A stretch of DNA of 64,000 nt, taken from the NCBI RefSeq assembly GCF_051014445.1, contig NW_027488377.1:1488001-1552000 (forward strand), in the 5' to 3' direction. Position 1 is the first letter of the stretch. Each line of letters starts with the position of its first letter. Below the pieces are notes generated by a model, which worked only from the letters and a program-made list of their open reading frames with translations, had not been told where the DNA came from and did not search any database. A program made the position numbers and the translations under genes. Below, piece by piece: positions 1-12,005 of this stretch. The stretch comes from Colletes latitarsis (taxonomy: Eukaryota; Arthropoda; Insecta; Hymenoptera; Colletidae).

Positions 1-1466
1 GGTGTTTTCTGGTTTGGATTACGTAGTAACGTGGTACCACACCGAAGCAGTCAATTCAACTTGGTTACGATTAATATTTTAGAGGATAACTCCGGTTATG
101 TCTGGGTTAGGTCTGGTATTTGCCATTATCTAGCTCATACTTTCGCATTTTTCGCATACTTGAGTGGCCAGAACCTGGGTTTTGTCTGGTTTGGATCACA
201 TAGTAATGTGGTACCACACCGAAACAGTCAATTAAGCCTGGTTGCAATTTATATTTTAGAGGATAACGGCGGTTATGTCTGGGTTAGGTCTGGTATTTGC
301 CATCATCTAGCTCACACTTTCGCATTTTTCGCATACTTGTTGGCCAGATCGTGGGCTTTTTCTAATTTGGATCACGTAGTAATGTGGCACCACACCGAAA
401 CTGTCAATTAAACCTGGTTCCGATTAATATTTTAGAGGATAACGCCGGTTATGCCTGGGTTAGGTCTGGTATTTGCAATCATCTAGTTCATACTTTCGCA
501 CTTTATGCATTCTTGTTCCCCAGGTCGTGGGTTTTTTCTGGTTTGGATCACATAGTATTGTGGTACCGCAACGAAACAGTCAATTAAACCTGGTTGCGGT
601 TTATATTTTAGAGGATAACGGCGGTTATGTCTGGGTTAGTTCTGGTATTTGCCATCATCTAGCTCATACTTTCGCATTTTTCGCATACTTGCTGGCCAGA
701 TCCTGGGCTTTTTCTGATTTGTATCACGTAGTAATGTCGTACCACACTGGTACTGTCAATTAAAGCTGGTTTCGATCAATATTTTAGGGGGGAAAACCGG
801 TTATGTCTGGGTTAGGTCTGGTATTTGCAATCATCTAGCTCATACTTTCGCATTTTTCGCATACTTGAATGGCCAGAACCTGGGCTTTTTTTAGATTGGA
901 TCACGTAGTAATGTGGTACTACACTGAAACTGTCTATTAAACCTGGTTCCGATTAATATTTTAGTGCATAACGCCGGTTATGTCTGGGTTAGGTCTGGTA
1001 TTTGCCATCATCTAGCTCATACTTTCGCATTTTTCGCATACTTCTTGGCCAGATCCTGGGCTTTTGCTGATCTGGATCACGTAGTAATGTGCTACCACAC
1101 TGATCGGGTCAATTAAACCTGGTGTCGATTAATATTTTGGAGGATAACGCCGATTATGTCTGGGTTAGGTCTGGTATTTGCCATCATCTAGCTCATACTT
1201 TCGCATTTTTCGCATACGTGTTGGCCAGATCCTGGGCTTATGCTGACTTGGATCACGTAGTAATGTGCTACCACACTGAAGGGGTCAATTAAACCTGGTG
1301 TCGATTAATATTTTGGAGGATAACGCCGATTATGTCTGGGTTAGGTCTGGTATTTGCCATCATCTAGCTCATACTTTCGCATTTTTCGCATACGTGTTGG
1401 CCAGATCCTGGGCTTATGCTGATTTGGATCACGTAGTAGTGTGGTACCAAACCGAAACAGTCAATT

Positions 1467-1495
1467 AAACCTGGTTGTAATTTCGACAGACAATT
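1467..1495 (+). repeat. 29-bp mini-monomer (copy 1)
   Basis: The stretch starts like a monomer (AAACCTGGTTGTAATTT, positions 1-17) and jumps directly to a monomer end (CGACAGACAATT, about positions 165-176), so about 147 bp are missing. A normal monomer follows at 1496. The result is a 206-bp spacing between the monomer starts at 1467 and 1673; one extra base comes from a GAGTGGCC variant. Confidence 0.85.
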
Positions 1496-3569
1496 ATACC
1501 TGGTTTCGATCAATATTTTAGGGGGAATCACCGGTTATGTCTGGGTTAGGTCTGGTATTTGCCATCATCTACCTCATACTTTCGCATTTTTCGCATACTT
1601 GAGTGGCCAGAACCTGGGTTTTTTCTGGTTTGGATCACATAGTAATGTGGTACCACACTGAAACAGACAATTAAGCCTGGTTGCGATTTATATTTTAGAG
1701 GATAACTGCGGTTATGTCTGGGTTAGGTCTGGTATTTGCCATCATCTAGCTCACACTTTCGCATTTTTCGCATACTTGTTGGCCAGATCGTGGGCTTTTT
1801 CTAGTTTGGATCACGTAGTAATGTAGTACCACACTGACGGGGTCAATTAAAACTGGTTCCGTCTAATATTTTAGAGGATAACGCCGGTTATGTCTGGGTT
1901 AGGTCTGGTATTTGCCATCATCTACCTCATACTTTCGCATTTTATGCATTCTTGTTGGCCAGATCCTGGGTTTTTTCTGGTTTGGATCACATAGTATTGT
2001 GGTACCGCACCGAAACAGTCAATTAAACCGGGTTCCGATTAATATTTTAGAGGACAACGCCGGTTATGTCTGGGATAGGTCTGGTATTTGCAATCATCTG
2101 ACTCATACTTTCGCATTTTTCGCATATTTGTTGTCTAGATCCTGGGTTTTTTCTGGTCTGGATTACATAGTAATGTGGTACCACACGGAAACAGTCAATT
2201 AAACCTGGTTGCGATTAATATTTTAGAGGATAACGCCGGTTACGGCTGGGTTAGGTCTGGTATTTGCAATCATCTGACTCATACTTTCGCATTTTTCGCG
2301 TGCTTGATGGCCAGATCCTGGGCTTTTGTTGATTTGGATCACGTAGTAACGTGGTACCACACCGAAGCAGTCAATTAAACTTGGTTACGATTAATATTTT
2401 AGGGGGAAACACCGGTTATGTCTGGATTAGGTCTGGTATTTGCCAACATCTAGCTCAAACTATCGCATTTTTCGCATACTTCTTGGCCAGATCCTGGGTT
2501 TTTTCAGGTTTGGATCAGGTAGTAATGTGGTTCCACACTGAAATAGTCAATTATACCTGGTTCCGATTAATACTTTAGAGAACAGCGCCGGTTATGTCTG
2601 GGTTAGCACCAGTATTTGGAATCATCTGGCGCATACTTTCGCATTTTTCGCATTCTTGTTGGCCAGATCCTGGGTTTTTTCTGGTTTGGATCACATAGTA
2701 TTGTGGTACCGCACCGAAACAGTCAATTAAACCTGGTTGCGGTTTATATTTTACAGGATAACGGCGGTTATGTCTGGGTCAGGTCTGGTATTTGCCATCA
2801 TCTAGCTCATACTTTCGCATTTTTCGCATACTTGCTGGCCAGATCCGGGGCTTTTTCTGATTTGTATCACGTAGTAATGTCGTACCACACTGGTACTGTC
2901 AATTAAAGCTGGTTTCGATCAATATTTTAGGGGGAAACACCAGTTATGTCTGGGTTAGGTCTGGTATTTGCAATCATCTAGATCATACTTTCGCATTTTT
3001 CGCATACTTGAATGGCCAGATCCTGGGTTTTTTCCGGTTTGGATTACATAGTAATGTGGTACCACACGGGAACAGTCAATTAAACCTGGTTGCGATTAAT
3101 ATTCTAGGGGGAAACACCAGTTATGTCTGGGTTAGGTCTGGTATTTGCAATCATCTAGCTCATACTTTCGCAATTTTCGCATACTTGAATGGCCAGAACC
3201 TGGGCTTTTTTTAGATTGGATCACGTAGTAATGTGGTACTACACTGAAACTGTCTATTTAACCTGGTTCCGATTAATATTTTAGAGCATAATGCCGGTTA
3301 TGTCTGGGTTAGGTCTGGTATTTGCCATCATCTAGCTCATACTTTCGCATTTTTCCAATACTTGAATGGCCAGATCCTGGGGTTTTTCCGGATTGGATTA
3401 GGTAGTAATGTGGTACCACACCGAAGCAGTCAATTAAACTTGGTTACGATTAATATTTTAGGGGGAAACACCGGTTATGTCTGGGTTAGGTCTGGTATTT
3501 GCCATCATCTAGCTCAAACTATCGCATTTTTCGCATACTTGAGTGGCCAGAACCTGGGTTTTTTCTGGT

Positions 3570-6500
3570 TTGGATCACATAGTATTGTGGTACCGCACCG
3601 AAACAGTCAATTAAACCTTGTTCCGCTTAATATTTTAGAGGACAACGCCGGTTATGTCCGGGATAGGTCTGGTATTTGCAATCATCTGACTCATACTTTC
3701 GCATTTTTCGCATATTTGTTGTCTAGATCCTGGGTTTTTTTTGGTTTGGATTACATAGTAATGTGGTACCACACGGAAACAGTCAATTAAACCTGGTTGC
3801 GATTAATATTTTAGAGGATAACGCCGGTTATGTCTGGGTTAGCACCAGTATTTGTAATCATCGGGCGCATACATTCGCATTTTTCGCATACTTCTTGGCC
3901 AGATCCTGGGTATTTTCCGGTTTGGATTACGTAGTAATGTGGTACCACACCGAAACAGTCAATTAAACCTGGTACCATAATATTTTAGAGGATAACGCCG
4001 GTTAAGTCAGGGTTAGTTCTTGTATTTGCAATCATCTAGCTCATGCTTTCGCATTTTTCCCATACATGAATGGCCAGATCCAGGGCTTTTTCTGATTTGG
4101 ATCTCGTAGTAATATGGTACTACACTGAGACAGACAATTATACCTGGTTCCGATTAATATTTTAGAGGATAGCGGCGGTTATGTCTGGGTTAGGTCTGGT
4201 ATTTGCCATCATCTAGCTCATACTTTCGCATTTTTCGCATACTTGAATGACAAGAACCTGGGCTTTTTTTAGATTGGATCACGTAGTAATATGGTACTAC
4301 ACTGAGACAGACAATTATACCTGGTTCCGATTAATATTTTAGAGGATAACGCCGGTTATGCCTGGGTTAGGTCTGGTATTTGCCATCATCTAGCTCATAC
4401 TTTCGCATTTTTCGCATACTTGAATGGCAAGAACCTGGGCTTTTTTTAGATTGGATCACGTAGTAATATGGTACTACACTGAGACAGACAATTATACCTG
4501 GTTCCGATTAATATTTTAGAGGATAACGCCGGTTATGCCTGGGTTAGGTCTGGTATTTGCCATCATCTAGCTCATACTTTCGCATTTTTCGCATACTTCT
4601 TGGCCAGATCCTGGGTTTTTTCCGGATTGGATTAGGTAGTAATGTGGTACCACACCGAAGTAGTCAATTAAACCTGGTTGCGATTAATATTTTAGAGGAT
4701 AACGGCGGTTATGTCTGGGTAAGGTCTGGTATTTGCCATCATCTGGCTCAAACTTTCGCATTTTTCGCATATTTGTTGTCTAGATCCTGGGTTTTTTCTG
4801 GTCTGGATTACATAGTAATGTGGTACCACACGGAAACAGTCAATTAAACCTGGTTGCGATTAATATTTTAGAGGATAACGGCGGTTATGTCTGGGTTAGG
4901 TCTGGTATTTGCCATCATCTAGCTCACACTTTCGCATTTTTCGCATACTTGTTGGCCAGATCGTGGGCTTTTTCTAATTTGGATCACGTAGTAATGTAGT
5001 ACCACACTGACGGGGTCAATTAAAACAGGTGCCGACTAATATTTTAGAGGATAACGCCGGTTATGTCTGGGTTAGGTCTGGTATTTGCAATCATCTGACT
5101 CATACTTTCGCATTTTTCGCGTGCTTGTTGGCCAGATCCTGGGTTTTTTCTGGTTTAGATCACATAGTATTGTGGTACCGCACCGAAACAGTCAATTAAA
5201 CCTGGTTCCGATTAATATTTTAGAGGACAACGCCGGTTATGTCTGGGATAGGTCTGGTATTTGCAATCATCTGACTCATACTTTCGCATTTTTCGCATAT
5301 TTGTTGTCTAGATCCTGGGTTTTTTCTGGTTTGGATTACATAGTAATGTGGTACCACACGGAAACAGTCAATTAAACCTGGTTGCGATTAATATTTTAGA
5401 GGATAACGCCGGTTACGACTGGGTTAGGTCTGGTATTTGCAATCATCTGACTCATACTTTCGCATTTTTCGCGTGCTTGTTGGCCAGATCCTGGGCTTTT
5501 GTTGATTTGGATCACGTAGTAACGTGGTACCACACCGAAGCAGTCAATTAAACTTGGTTACGATTAATATTTTAGGGGGAAACACCGGTTATGTCTGGGT
5601 AAGGTCTTGTATTTGCCATCATCTAGCTCATACTATCGCATTTTTCGCATACTTGTTGGCCAGATCCTGGGCTTTTGCTCATTTGGATCACGTAGTAATG
5701 TAGTACCACACTGACGGGGTCAATTCAAGCTGGTTCCGATTAATATTTTAGAGGATAACGCCGGTTATGTCTGGGTTAGGTCTGGTATTTGCCATCATGT
5801 GCCTCATTCTTTCGCATTTTTTGCATTATTGTTGGCCAGATCCTGGGTTTTTTCCGGTTTGGATCAGGTAGTAATGTGGTTCCACACTGAAACAGTCAAT
5901 TATACCTGGTTCCGATTAACACTTTAGAGAACAACGCCGGTTATGTCTGGGTTAGCACCAGTATTTGGAATCCTCTGGCGCATACTTTCGCATTTTTCGC
6001 ATACTTCTTGGCCAGATCCTGGGTATTTTCCGGTTTGGATTACGTAGTAATGTGGTACCACACCGAAACAGTCAATTAAACCTGGTACCATAATATTTTA
6101 GAGGATAACGCCGGTTAAGTCAGGGTTAGTTCTTGTATTTGCAATCATCTAGCTCATGCTTTCGCATTTTTCCCATACATGAATGGCCAGATCCAGGGCT
6201 TTTTCTGATTTGGATCTCGTAGTATTGTGGTACTACACTGAGACAGACAATTATACCTGGTTCCGATTAATATTTTAGAGGATAACGCCGGTTATGCCTG
6301 GGTTAGGTCTGGTATTTGCAATCATCTAGTTCATACTTTCGCATTATTCGCGTACTTGTTGGCCAGATCCAGGGCTTTTTCTGATTTGGATCACGTAGTA
6401 ATGTGGTACCGCACTGAAACAGACAATTATACCTGGTTCCGATTAATATTTTAGAGGATAACGCCGGTTATGCCTGGGTTAGGTCTGGTATTTGCCATCA

Positions 6501-6675
6501 TCTAGCTCATACTTTCGCATTTTTCGCATACTTCTTGGCCAGATCCTGGGTTTTTTCCGGATTGGATTAGGTAGTAATGTGGTTCCACACCGAAATAGTC
6601 AATTAAACCTGGTTGCGATTAATATTTTAGAGGATAACGGCGGTTATGTCTGGGTTAGGTCTGGTATTTGCCAAC
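3570..6675 (+). repeat. Duplicated block L, copy 1
   Basis: Matches about 7295-10577. The offset runs from 3,726 to 4,078 to 3,901-3,902 bp, in whole-monomer steps: copy 2 has two extra monomers near 7516-7867, and copy 1 has one extra near 4.2-4.4 kb (the GAATGACAAGAACC monomer). The region around 5.75-5.95 kb differs from copy 2 and is mosaic. Confidence 0.75.
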
Positions 6676-7110
6676 ATCTAGCTCATACTTTCGCATTTTT
6701 CGCATACTTGTTGGCCAGATCCTGGGCTTATGCTGACTTGGATCACGTAGTAATGTGCTACCACACTGAAGGGGTCAATTAAACCTGGTGTCGATTAATA
6801 TTTTGGAGGATAACGCCGATTATGTCTGGGTTAGGTCTGGTATTTGCAATCATCTGACTCATACTTTCACATTTTTCGCATACTTGTTGGCCAGATTCTT
6901 GGCTCCTGCTGATTTGGATCACGTAGTAGTGTGGTACCAAACCGAAACAGTCAATTAAACCTGGTTGCAATTTCGACAGACAATTATACCTGGTTTCGAT
7001 CAATATTTTAGGGGGAATCACCGGTTATGTCTGGGTTAGGTCTGGTATTTGCCATCATCTACCTCATACTTTCGCATTTTTCGCATACTTGAGTGGCCAG
7101 AACCTGGGTT
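5550..7110 (+). repeat. Duplicated block M, copy 1
   Basis: Matches about 14342-15902 at a constant offset of 8,792 bp, with no monomer gained or lost between the anchor points checked (5799/14591, 6492/15284, 6969/15761). It includes the 29-bp mini-monomer. The match ends near 7118, where TTTGCTCATTTGG replaces TTTTCTGGTTTGG. Confidence 0.75.
6957..6985 (+). repeat. 29-bp mini-monomer (copy 2)
   Basis: Same junction as at 1467-1495, with GCAATTT in place of GTAATTT before CGACAGACAATT. The next monomer begins at 6986. Confidence 0.85.
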
Positions 7111-7294
7111 TTTGCTCATTTGGATCACGTAGTAATGTAGTACCACACTGACGGGGTCAATTAAAACTGGTTCCGACTAATATTTTAGAGGATAACGCCG
7201 GTTATGTCTGGGTTAGGTCTGGTATTTGCCATCATCTACCTCGTACTTTCGCATTTTATGCATTCTTATTGGCCAGATCCTGGGTTTTTTCTGG

Positions 7295-10200
7295 TTTGGA
7301 TCACATAGTATTGTGGTACCGCACCGAAACAGTCAATTAAACCTTGTTCCGCTTAATATTTTAGAGGACAACGCCGGTTATGTCTGGGATAGGTCTGGTA
7401 TTTGCAATCATCTGACTCATACTTTCGCATTTTTCGCATATTTGTTGTCTAGATCCTGGGTTTTTTCTGGTTTGGATTACATAGTAATGTGGTACCACAC
7501 GGAAACAGTCAATTAAACCTGGTTGCGATTAATATTTTAGAGGATAACGCCGGTTACGTCTGGGATAGGTCTGGTATTTGCAATCATCTGACTCATACTT
7601 TCGCATTTTTCGCGTGTTTGTTGGCCAGATCCTGGGCTTTTGTTGATTTGGATCACGTAGTAACGTGGTACCACACCGAAGCAGTCAATTAAACTTGGTT
7701 ACGAATAATATTTTAGAGGATAACGCCGGTTATGTCTGGGTTAGGTCTGGTGTTTGCCATCATATGCCTCATACTTTCGCATTTTTCGCATATTTGTTGT
7801 CTAGATCCTGGGTTTTTTCTGGTCTGGATTACATAGTAATGTGGTACCACACGGAAACAGTCAATTAAACCTGGTTGCGATTAATATTTTAGAGGATAAC
7901 GCCGGTTATGTCTGGGTTAGCACCAGTATTTGTAATCATCGGGCGCATACATTCGCATTTTTCGCATACTTCTTGGCCAGATCCTGGGTATTTTCCGGTT
8001 TGGATTACGTAGTAATGTGGTACCACACCGAAACAGTCAATTAAACCTGGTACCATAATATTTTAGAGGATAACGCCGGTTAAGTCAGGGTTAGTTCTTG
8101 TATTTGCAATCATCTAGCTCATGCTTTCGCATTTTTCCCATACATGAATGGCCAGATCCAGGGCTTTTTCTGATTTGGATCTCGTAGTAATATGGTACTA
8201 CACTGAGACAGACAATTATACCTGGTTCCGATTAATATTTTAGAGGATAGCGGCGGTTATGTCTGGGTTAGGTCTGGTATTTGCCATCATCTAGCTCATA
8301 CTTTCGCATTTTTCGCATACTTGAATGGCAAGAACCTGGGCTTTTTTTAGATTGGATCACGTAGTAATATGGTACTACACTGAGACAGACAATTATACCT
8401 GGTTCCGATTAATATTTTAGAGGATAACGCCGGTTATGCCTGGGTTAGGTCTGGTATTTGCCATCATCTAGCTCATACTTTCGCATTTTTCGCATACTTC
8501 TTGGCCAGATCCTGGGTTTTTTCCGGATTGGATTAGGTAGTAATGTGGTACCACACCGAAGTAGTCAATTAAACCTGGTTGCGATTAATATTTTAGAGGA
8601 TAACGGCGGTTATGTCTGGGTAAGGTCTGGTATTTGCCATCATCTGGCTCAAACTTTCGCATTTTTCGCATATTTGTTGTCTAGATCCTGGGTTTTTTCT
8701 GGTCTGGATTGCATAGTAATGTGGTACCACACGGAAACAGTCAATTAAACCTGGTTGCGATTAATATTTTAGAGGATAACGGCGGTTATGTGTGGGTTAG
8801 GTCTGGTATTTGCCATCATCTAGCTCACACTTTCGCATTTTTCGCATACTTGTTGGCCAGATCGTGGGCTTTTTCTAATTTGGATCACGTAGTAATGTAG
8901 TACCACACTGACGGGGTCAATTAAAACAGGTGCCGACTAATATTTTAGAGGATAACGCCGGTTATGTCTGGGTTAGGTCTGGTATTTGCAATCATCTGAC
9001 TCATACTTTCGCATTTTTCGCGTGCTTGTTGGCCAGATCCTGGGTTTTTTCTGGTTTAGATCACATAGTATTGTGTTACCGCACCGAAACAGTCAATTAA
9101 ACCTGGTTCCGATTAATATTTTAGGGGACAACGCCGGTTATGTCTGGGATAGGTCTGGTATTTGCAATCATCTGACTCATACTTTCGCATTTTTCGCATA
9201 TTTGTTGTCTAGATCCTGGGTTTTTTCTGGTTTGGATTACATAGTAATGTGGTACCACACGGAAACAGTCAATTAAACCTGGTTGCGATTAATATTTTAG
9301 AGGATAACGCCGGTTACGACTGGGTTAGGTCTGGTATTTGCAATCATCTGACTCATACTTTCGCATTTTTCGCGTGCTTGTTGGCCAGATCCTGGGCTTT
9401 TGTTGATTTGGATCACGTAGTAACGTGGTACCACACCGAAGCAGTCAATTAAACTTGGTTACGATTAATATTTTAGGGGGAAACACCGGTTATGTCTGGG
9501 TAAGGTCTGGTATTTGCCATCATCTAGCTCATACTATCGCATTTTTCGCATACTTGTTGGCCAGATCCTGGGCTTTTGCTCATTTGGATCACGTAGTAAT
9601 GTAGTACCACACTGACGGGGTCAATTCAAGCTGGTTCCGACTAATATTTTAGAGGATAACGCCGGTTATGTCTGGGTTAGGTCTGGTGTTTGCCATCATC
9701 TGCCTCATACTTTCGCATTTTTCGCATATTTGATGTCTAGATCCTGGGTTTTTTCTGGTCTGGATTACATAGTAATGTGGTGTCACACGGAAGCAGTCAA
9801 TTAAACCTGGTTGCGATTAATATTTTAGAGGATAACGCCGGTTATGTCTGGGTTAGCACCAGTATTTGTAATCATCTGGCGCATACTTTCGCATTTTTCG
9901 CATACTTCTTGGCCAGATCCTGGGTATTTTCCGGTTTGGATTACGTAGTAATGTGGTACCACACCGAAACAGTCAATTAAACCTGGTACCATAATATTTT
10001 AGAGGATAACGCCGGTTAAGTCAGGGTTCGTTCTTGTATTTGCAATCATCTAGCTCATACTTTCGCATTTTTCGCATACTTGAATGGCCAGATCCTGGGC
10101 TTTTTCTGATTTGGATCTCGTAGTAATATGGTACTACACTGAGACAGACAATTATACCTGGTTCCGATTAATATTTTAGAGGATAGCGGCGGTTATGTCT

Positions 10201-10577
10201 GGGTTAGGTCTGGTATTTGCCATCATCTAGTTCATACTTTCGCATTTTTCGCATACTTGGATGGCCAGAACCTGGGCTTTTTTTAGATTGGATCACGTAG
10301 TAATATGGTACTACACTGAGACAGACAATTATACCTGGTTCCGATTAATATTTTAGAGGATAACGCCGGTTATGCCTGGGTTAGGTCTGGTATTTGCCAT
10401 CATCTAGCTCATACTTTCGCATTTTTCGCAAACTTCTTGGCCAGATCCTGGGTTTTTTCCGGATTGGATTAGGTAGTAATGTGGTACCACACCGAAATAG
10501 TCAATTAAACCTGGTTGCGATTAATATTTTAGAGGATAACGGCGGTTATGTCTGGGTTAGGTCAGGTATTTGCCAAC
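7295..10577 (+). repeat. Duplicated block L, copy 2
   Basis: Partner of about 3570-6675. The match continues to the LTR insertion at offset 3,902, so copy 1 shows the empty insertion site at 6676-6680. Sequence to the right of the LTR does not continue the match. Confidence 0.75.
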
Positions 10578-10582
10578 ATCTA
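10578..10582 (+). repeat. Target-site duplication, left copy (ATCTA)
   Basis: ATCTA directly precedes the TG terminus and equals monomer positions 72-76. The same five bases follow the CA terminus at 12120-12124. The last A is also the first base of the AluI site of the monomer. Confidence 0.85.
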
Positions 10583-10802
10583 TGTTTAAATATGTTAAAA
10601 AACTATTTAAAATCGCGTTAGTCTGAAAACATTGAATTCTCGGCTGCGATTCCCGTATCCGTTTGTGTACGTGACACTGCGGAAGGTTAAGCGTTCGTCA
10701 GGTTCGTTGAACGTTCGGACGATTTAAAACCGCGGCCGTTTACGTGTTTTTGTACGCCGACCTCACGCGAAGATTCGCTTCACACCGGTTTAAACGGTAT
10801 CG

Positions 10803-10810
10803 TGACGTCA
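10803..10810 (+). promoter_or_regulatory. CRE-like palindrome TGACGTCA in the LTR
   Basis: A perfect 8-base TGACGTCA, the consensus site for CREB/ATF-type bZIP factors (known). It lies 20 bases upstream of a TATA-like stretch, a position that would suit a U3 enhancer-promoter. Function is inferred from motif and spacing only. Confidence 0.35.
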
Positions 10811-10829
10811 GCGTCGAGAGAGAGAACCG

Positions 10830-10839
10830 TATAATATAT
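10830..10839 (+). promoter_or_regulatory. TATA-like stretch, possible LTR promoter
   Basis: TATAATATAT is an isolated AT-rich run between GC-richer flanks, about 247 bases into the LTR. If used, transcription would start near 10860 and R would extend to the poly(A) site after 11704, giving an unusually long R of roughly 870 bases. A second weak candidate is TTTATA at 11428-11433. Neither is proven. Confidence 0.3.
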
Positions 10840-11690
10840 TGAAAAGAGATCGACAGCTGAATTCGGCAGCGCCGCGTCACGACGACAAGGCGCGACCGAG
10901 TCTTCGTCTGTCGATCCACGACGATATTCGTGATTATTCACGAGCCGACTGCCAACGGGAGCGGATCCCAGAAGATCTCGCTCCTCAAGTACGGACTCGC
11001 ATATAACATTTGGACTTGTATAACAAAGAATTCTCTCCGTTGCTGCGGTTAGAGTTTCCCAGAACAATCTACCTGCGAAAAAAGGGAGGTCGTAATACAC
11101 GCTGCGCGTGACGCGACCGCCTTCGCTAGGAAGGATTGTACGTTGCAGTCGTTGCCGCGACCGCGACGTAAGGGACTCAGGGTGCACCCACCCAGAATCC
11201 CTTTAAAGCTATACGGCTTTGGAGCCTCCCAAAGGTCATACCGTTGTATCGGTACCGCCTCGTGGAGTGCTCTTCGTGCAAAGGTCGCCAAAAAACCCTC
11301 TCCAAAAACCCGTCGGTGTACGAGTCGACCGTACACCCTACGGAGGAGTTCGGGTTCAAGGTCGCCTCACCTTCCGTCACGCCGCCTACCAAATACGGTC
11401 CCCGTGCAACACGGTCGCCGGGTAGGCTTTATAGTGCGGTTGGACCCGCGAGGGATTTTTTGCAAAGGACACTTTACTGTCACGGTCCCCGGTAGAAACG
11501 GTCGCCGTGCAGTAATTTTACAGTGTCGCAGGAAATCTCCTCGCACGACGTTCCTACGTCACCCGCACGGAGAGCGTGCTCACGGGATCCACCCATTTGG
11601 AGCTTTACGACCTCCATTTGGTGACCCGTCCGTGGCCAAGTCGCCCCCGACAGATACGAGTGAATTCTCTTCTGTTCAGGGCAAAAGTAT

Positions 11691-11721
11691 CGCTGATAAT
11701 TTCAATAAATAATTATCAGCG
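11691..11721 (+). promoter_or_regulatory. Poly(A) hairpin with AATAAA in the loop
   Basis: CGCTGATAATT (11691-11701) and AATTATCAGCG (11711-11721) are perfect reverse complements, an 11-bp stem. The 9-base loop TCAATAAAT holds AATAAA at 11704-11709. Some retroviral R regions present their poly(A) signal in a hairpin loop of this kind (known). By analogy this would be the R-region poly(A) signal of the LTR (inference). Confidence 0.6.
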
Positions 11722-11836
11722 TACAAGTACAAAATTACAGTCCACTGATTCACGTTAAACGACAGCTGATTCCCCCCTCCCTGCGCACCGCTGGTCGCTA
11801 GGAGAGCGAGGCGAGCAGCTGACGAGCGTGTTTACG

Positions 11837-11854
11837 ATACGTGTACGCACGTAT
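11837..11854. repeat. Short inverted repeat in the LTR
   Basis: ATACGTG (11837-11843) and CACGTAT (11848-11854) form a perfect 7-bp stem around the loop TACG. It lies between the poly(A) hairpin and the T-rich tract, in the presumed U5 part. It could be an RNA hairpin or a dyad protein-binding site; the sequence does not decide. Confidence 0.4.
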
Positions 11855-11947
11855 TTAATCTGAACAAACCTTTGTTACAGCAACCAAGGTCCATCCCAAC
11901 CGGGGCAACGCCGGTGAAGCCACACCCCTGGCTGGATTAAAAAATAA

Positions 11948-12004
11948 TTCTTTTTTTTGTAATTTATATTTTTTTTATTTTTTTCATTTTTTTTTGTTAA
12001 ATTT
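11948..12004 (+). repeat. T-rich low-complexity tract in the LTR
   Basis: Runs of T of about 7 to 9 bases broken by single A, G or C bases. It separates the GC-rich body of the LTR from the terminal part that carries two AATAAA signals. On the opposite strand it reads as A-rich, but a retroposed tail is unlikely because both element ends lie outside it. Confidence 0.6.
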
Positions 12005-12005
12005 A

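Larger units (their letters stand above)
1..10577 (+). repeat. 176-bp satellite array, left arm
   Basis: Head-to-tail monomers of 176 bp, all in one orientation. Base 1 corresponds to monomer position 121, and the first full monomer begins at base 57, if position 1 is set at the AAACCTGG box. Typical landmarks are GTCTGG at 44-49 and 55-60, an AluI site AGCT at 76-79, TTTCGCAT at 85-92 and 94-101, an MscI site TGGCCA at 108-113, and the 12-base palindrome TGTGGTACCACA at 150-161, which contains a KpnI site. Monomers with GAATGGCC or GAGTGGCC in place of GTTGGCC are 1 bp longer. This arm is rich in GAATGGCCAGAACC followed by TTTTTTTAGATTGG. The length and AluI site fit the honey bee AluI satellite family (known); assignment to that family is inference. 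No gene is present. Confidence 0.97.

Noticed and set aside
1467..1495. The 147-bp deletion in the mini-monomer equals nucleosomal DNA length
   Set aside because: A single founding event gives no support for a nucleosome-guided breakpoint; treated as coincidence.
6779..7021. Minus-strand open frame repeated identically at 15571-15813
   Set aside because: The identity is explained by the duplicated satellite block M (offset 8,792); the frame crosses monomer borders and the mini-monomer junction.
10780..11712. Overlapping open frames on both strands inside the LTR (up to 189 codons + and 135 codons -)
   Set aside because: They overlap in several frames, as expected in GC-rich sequence poor in stop codons. 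The + product is rich in Arg, Pro and Ser, without a recognisable domain, and neither resembles gag or pol proteins.
11906..11915. CAACGCCGGT in the LTR, also present in satellite monomers
   Set aside because: Only 10 bases match and the flanks are unrelated; chance microhomology is enough.
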